A stretch of DNA of 64,000 nt, taken from Methylocaldum szegediense. Lineage in GTDB: Bacteria; Pseudomonadota; Gammaproteobacteria; Methylococcales; Methylococcaceae. The notes under the pieces are model-generated. The model had not been told where the DNA came from. It saw nothing but the letters and a program-made list of their open reading frames with translations, and did no database searches. Position 1 is the stretch's first letter, and the number at the start of each line of letters is the position of its first letter. The DNA lies in the NCBI RefSeq assembly GCF_949769195.1, contig NZ_OX458333.1, positions 4,498,001 to 4,562,000 on the forward strand. The letters run 5' to 3'. Below are positions 62,506 through 64,000 of this stretch, piece by piece. The position numbers were made by a program, and so were the translations under genes.

Positions 62506-64000
62506 ATGGCCACCGTGATCACGCCTAAGAAATCCTGCACGGTCAATCCCCTGAAGATGAGCCAGCCGATCGGCAGCGCGCTCGCCTTCATGGGAATCAA
62601 GAACTGCATGCCGCTATTCCACGGCTCGCAAGGCTGTACCTCGTTCGGATTGGTGCTGTTCGTACGGCATTTCAAAGAGGCTATTCCCTTGCAAACCACG
62701 GCCATGAGCGAAGTGGCGACCGTGCTTGGGGGATTCGAAAACGTGGAGCAGGCGATCATCACCATCGCCAACCGGCAAAAACCCTCCATTATCGGCATTT
62801 CGTCCACCGGCGTGACCGAGACCAAGGGCGACGACGTGGACGCTTTCATCAAGCTTATCCGCGAGAAACATCCCGAGCTGGATCACATCACGCTGGTTTA
62901 CGTCTCGACGCCCGATTTCAAAGATGCGTTCCAAGACGGTTGGGCTAAAACCGTGACTAAGCTGGTCGAACAACTCGTCGAACCGGTTCCGGCCGGCGCC
63001 GCACGCCTGCCCAATCGGGTGAATCTTTTGCCGGGCGCCCACGTGACGCCTGGCGACATCGACGAGCTGCGCGACGTGTTCGAAGCTTTCGGCCTGGAAG
63101 TCCTGGTCCTGCCGGATCTTTCGGGCTCGCTGGACGGGCACATCCCTGAAGATTTCACGCCGACCACCCTGGGCGGCATTTCTTTGGAAGAAATCGCCAG
63201 CCTCGGCCGATCGGTCCACACCATCGCGGTCGGCGAACAGATGCGCGCGGCGGCAGAGGCTTTGGAAGCCAAGACCGGCGTTCCCTACACCTTGTTCGAC
63301 CGCCTCACCGGTTTGGAGCCGAACGATCGCCTGATCAGCCTGTGCGCCCGAATCAGCAAGCGGCCGGTGCCGACCAAGATTCGCCGTCAGCGCGGTCAGT
63401 TGGTCGACGCCATGCTCGATGCCCATTTCTATTTCGGCGGCAAGAAAATCGCCATAGGCGCGGAGCCCGATCTCTTGTGGACCTTGAGCGAATGGGCCAG
63501 GGAACTCGGCGCCGAAACCGCTGCTGCGGTGACGACCACCGCATCGCCGCTCCTCGAGCGTATCGCGACCGAGGAAATCCTGATCGGAGACTTGGAAGAC
63601 CTGGAAGCTCGGGCGGGCGGTTGCGATCTTCTGATGACGCACTCTCATGGGAGGCAGATGGCGGAAAGGCTGAAGATTCCTTTCTACCGCATCGGCATCC
63701 CCATGTTCGACCGGCTCGGCGCCGCGCATCAGACCATCGTCGGCTATCGCGGGACCCGCAACCTCACTTTCGAGATTGCCAATATGTTCATCGCCAACGG
63801 CCACGAGCCCACGCCCGAAACCTGGTATCGACCCGAGGAGCCTGCGGAAAAACCTACTGCGCACCCCGATGACGGCGTCGCGCGGTGCTCGGCCTCCTCA
63901 TGTACCTCCACGTACACTCCGGGGCCTGTGCTCCGGGCTCCTTGTCCTCAGGGTGCTCGCGACGGTTTTTCCGCAACCTCTCAGGAGACCGAACATGCTG
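62506..64000 (+). CDS. nifN: FeMo-cofactor scaffold NifN, frame open at window end
   Basis: From ATG 62506 the frame reads MATVITPKKSCTVNPLKMSQ, GIKNCMPLFHGSQGCTSFGL, VTETKGDDVDAFIKLIRE, RIGIPMFDRLGAAHQTIVGY: a NifN, partner of NifE. The NifN-like part ends near residue 446 (HEPTPETWYRPEEP), about the normal length. The frame has no stop after this and goes on for over 50 codons through a palindromic repeat (63844-63974) into the start of the next gene, with a Cys/Ser/Pro-rich tail unlike NifN. The repeat seems to have replaced the native end. Confidence 0.93.
   Translation, partial: MATVITPKKSCTVNPLKMSQPIGSALAFMGIKNCMPLFHGSQGCTSFGLVLFVRHFKEAIPLQTTAMSEVATVLGGFENVEQAIITIANRQKPSIIGISSTGVTETKGDDVDAFIKLIREKHPELDHITLVYVSTPDFKDAFQDGWAKTVTKLVEQLVEPVPAGAARLPNRVNLLPGAHVTPGDIDELRDVFEAFGLEVLVLPDLSGSLDGHIPEDFTPTTLGGISLEEIASLGRSVHTIAVGEQMRAAAEALEAKTGVPYTLFDRLTGLEPNDRLISLCARISKRPVPTKIRRQRGQLVDAMLDAHFYFGGKKIAIGAEPDLLWTLSEWARELGAETAAAVTTTASPLLERIATEEILIGDLEDLEARAGGCDLLMTHSHGRQMAERLKIPFYRIGIPMFDRLGAAHQTIVGYRGTRNLTFEIANMFIANGHEPTPETWYRPEEPAEKPTAHPDDGVARCSASSCTSTYTPGPVLRAPCPQGARDGFSATSQETEHA
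63844..63974. repeat. 131-bp palindrome-ended element at the nifN 3' end
   Basis: Perfect 11-bp inverted ends: GCGGAAAAACC (63844-63854) and GGTTTTTCCGC (63964-63974). The inside has short internal repeats (GTGCTCGGCC, GTGCTCCGGG). It keeps the nifN frame open throughout. Confidence 0.7.
63995..64000 (+). CDS. Start of the next gene (nifX expected)
   Basis: ATG at 63995, seven nt after a CAGGAGA ribosome site; only two codons are in the window. In most diazotrophs nifX follows nifN, but identity cannot be seen here. Confidence 0.35.

Noticed and set aside
62614-63864. 416-codon open frame on the minus strand
   Set aside because: Opposite nifN, which is clearly coding. Shadow frame.

Overview
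The window is GC-rich, densely coded bacterial DNA dominated by a nitrogen-fixation (nif) island of more than 40 kb. The nif gene set (Mo-nitrogenase structural genes, a six-subunit Rnf complex plus RnfH, an LRV iron-sulfur protein, two NifZ-family genes, NifO, DraT/DraG), the RAYT/REP repeats and the FecI/FecR/TonB block fit a gammaproteobacterial diazotroph. I lean towards a methanotroph of the Methylococcales, but no methane-oxidation gene is in the window, so genus and even order are inference.

Layout. (1) 1-5 kb: end of a beta-carbonic anhydrase, an NfeD protease/slipin pair, and small membrane or secreted proteins. (2) 5-18.6 kb, an accessory region: a VapBC-type toxin-antitoxin remnant, a truncated TonB receptor, a three-gene ABC exporter (two DUF3526-type permeases and an ATPase), a frameshifted RAYT transposase among REP palindromes, a complete TonB receptor with its FecR/FecI signalling pair, a membrane protein and a patatin lipase. 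(3) 18.6-30.1 kb, start of the nif island: cysE, then a four-gene Fe-S/Rieske block running into rnfABCDGE-rnfH and a bacterioferritin closed by a strong terminator. (4) 30.2-42.2 kb, a co-directional run: nifB, ferredoxin, an IscA/HesB-like protein, TPR protein, LRV protein, two nifZ-family genes, nifS, nifT, a DegT-family protein lacking its catalytic lysine, a [2Fe-2S] ferredoxin, a SIR2-like protein, BolA and an AAA ATPase. (5) 42.5-52 kb: NRDE protein, SelO, a CCA-enzyme-like HD remnant, IscX, then mostly minus-strand genes (FAH-family hydrolase, rhodanese-ankyrin, double SagB/nitroreductase, nifO, TSUP transporter). (6) 52.3-56 kb, minus strand: a pseudo-receiver, truncated hemoglobin, an unknown protein, draT, draG and a GIY-YIG protein. 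(7) 56-64 kb, plus strand: nifH, nifD, nifK, nifE (with an extra [2Fe-2S] domain) and nifN, which runs into a repeat element at the window end.

Regulation can be read directly. Five sigma-54-like -24/-12 promoters are each accompanied by exact TGT-N10-ACA NifA sites: before cysE, before the Fe-S/Rnf block, before nifB, and a divergent pair between the pseudo-receiver gene and nifH that shares two NifA sites at nearly equal distances. This places cysteine supply, electron delivery (Rnf), cofactor assembly (NifB/E/N/S), nitrogenase itself and its post-translational switch (DraT/DraG) under one regulator. nifA, nifL, nifU, nifV and nifQ are not seen in the window.

Several repeat families lie in the gaps: REP/BIME palindromes, CCTGTCCTGAGC repeats, a CCCTCACCCCAACC hairpin element, TAGGGCGGGTT hairpins and a GTCGGCAAGCGATTGCC family. 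No rRNA, tRNA or CRISPR array was recognised.
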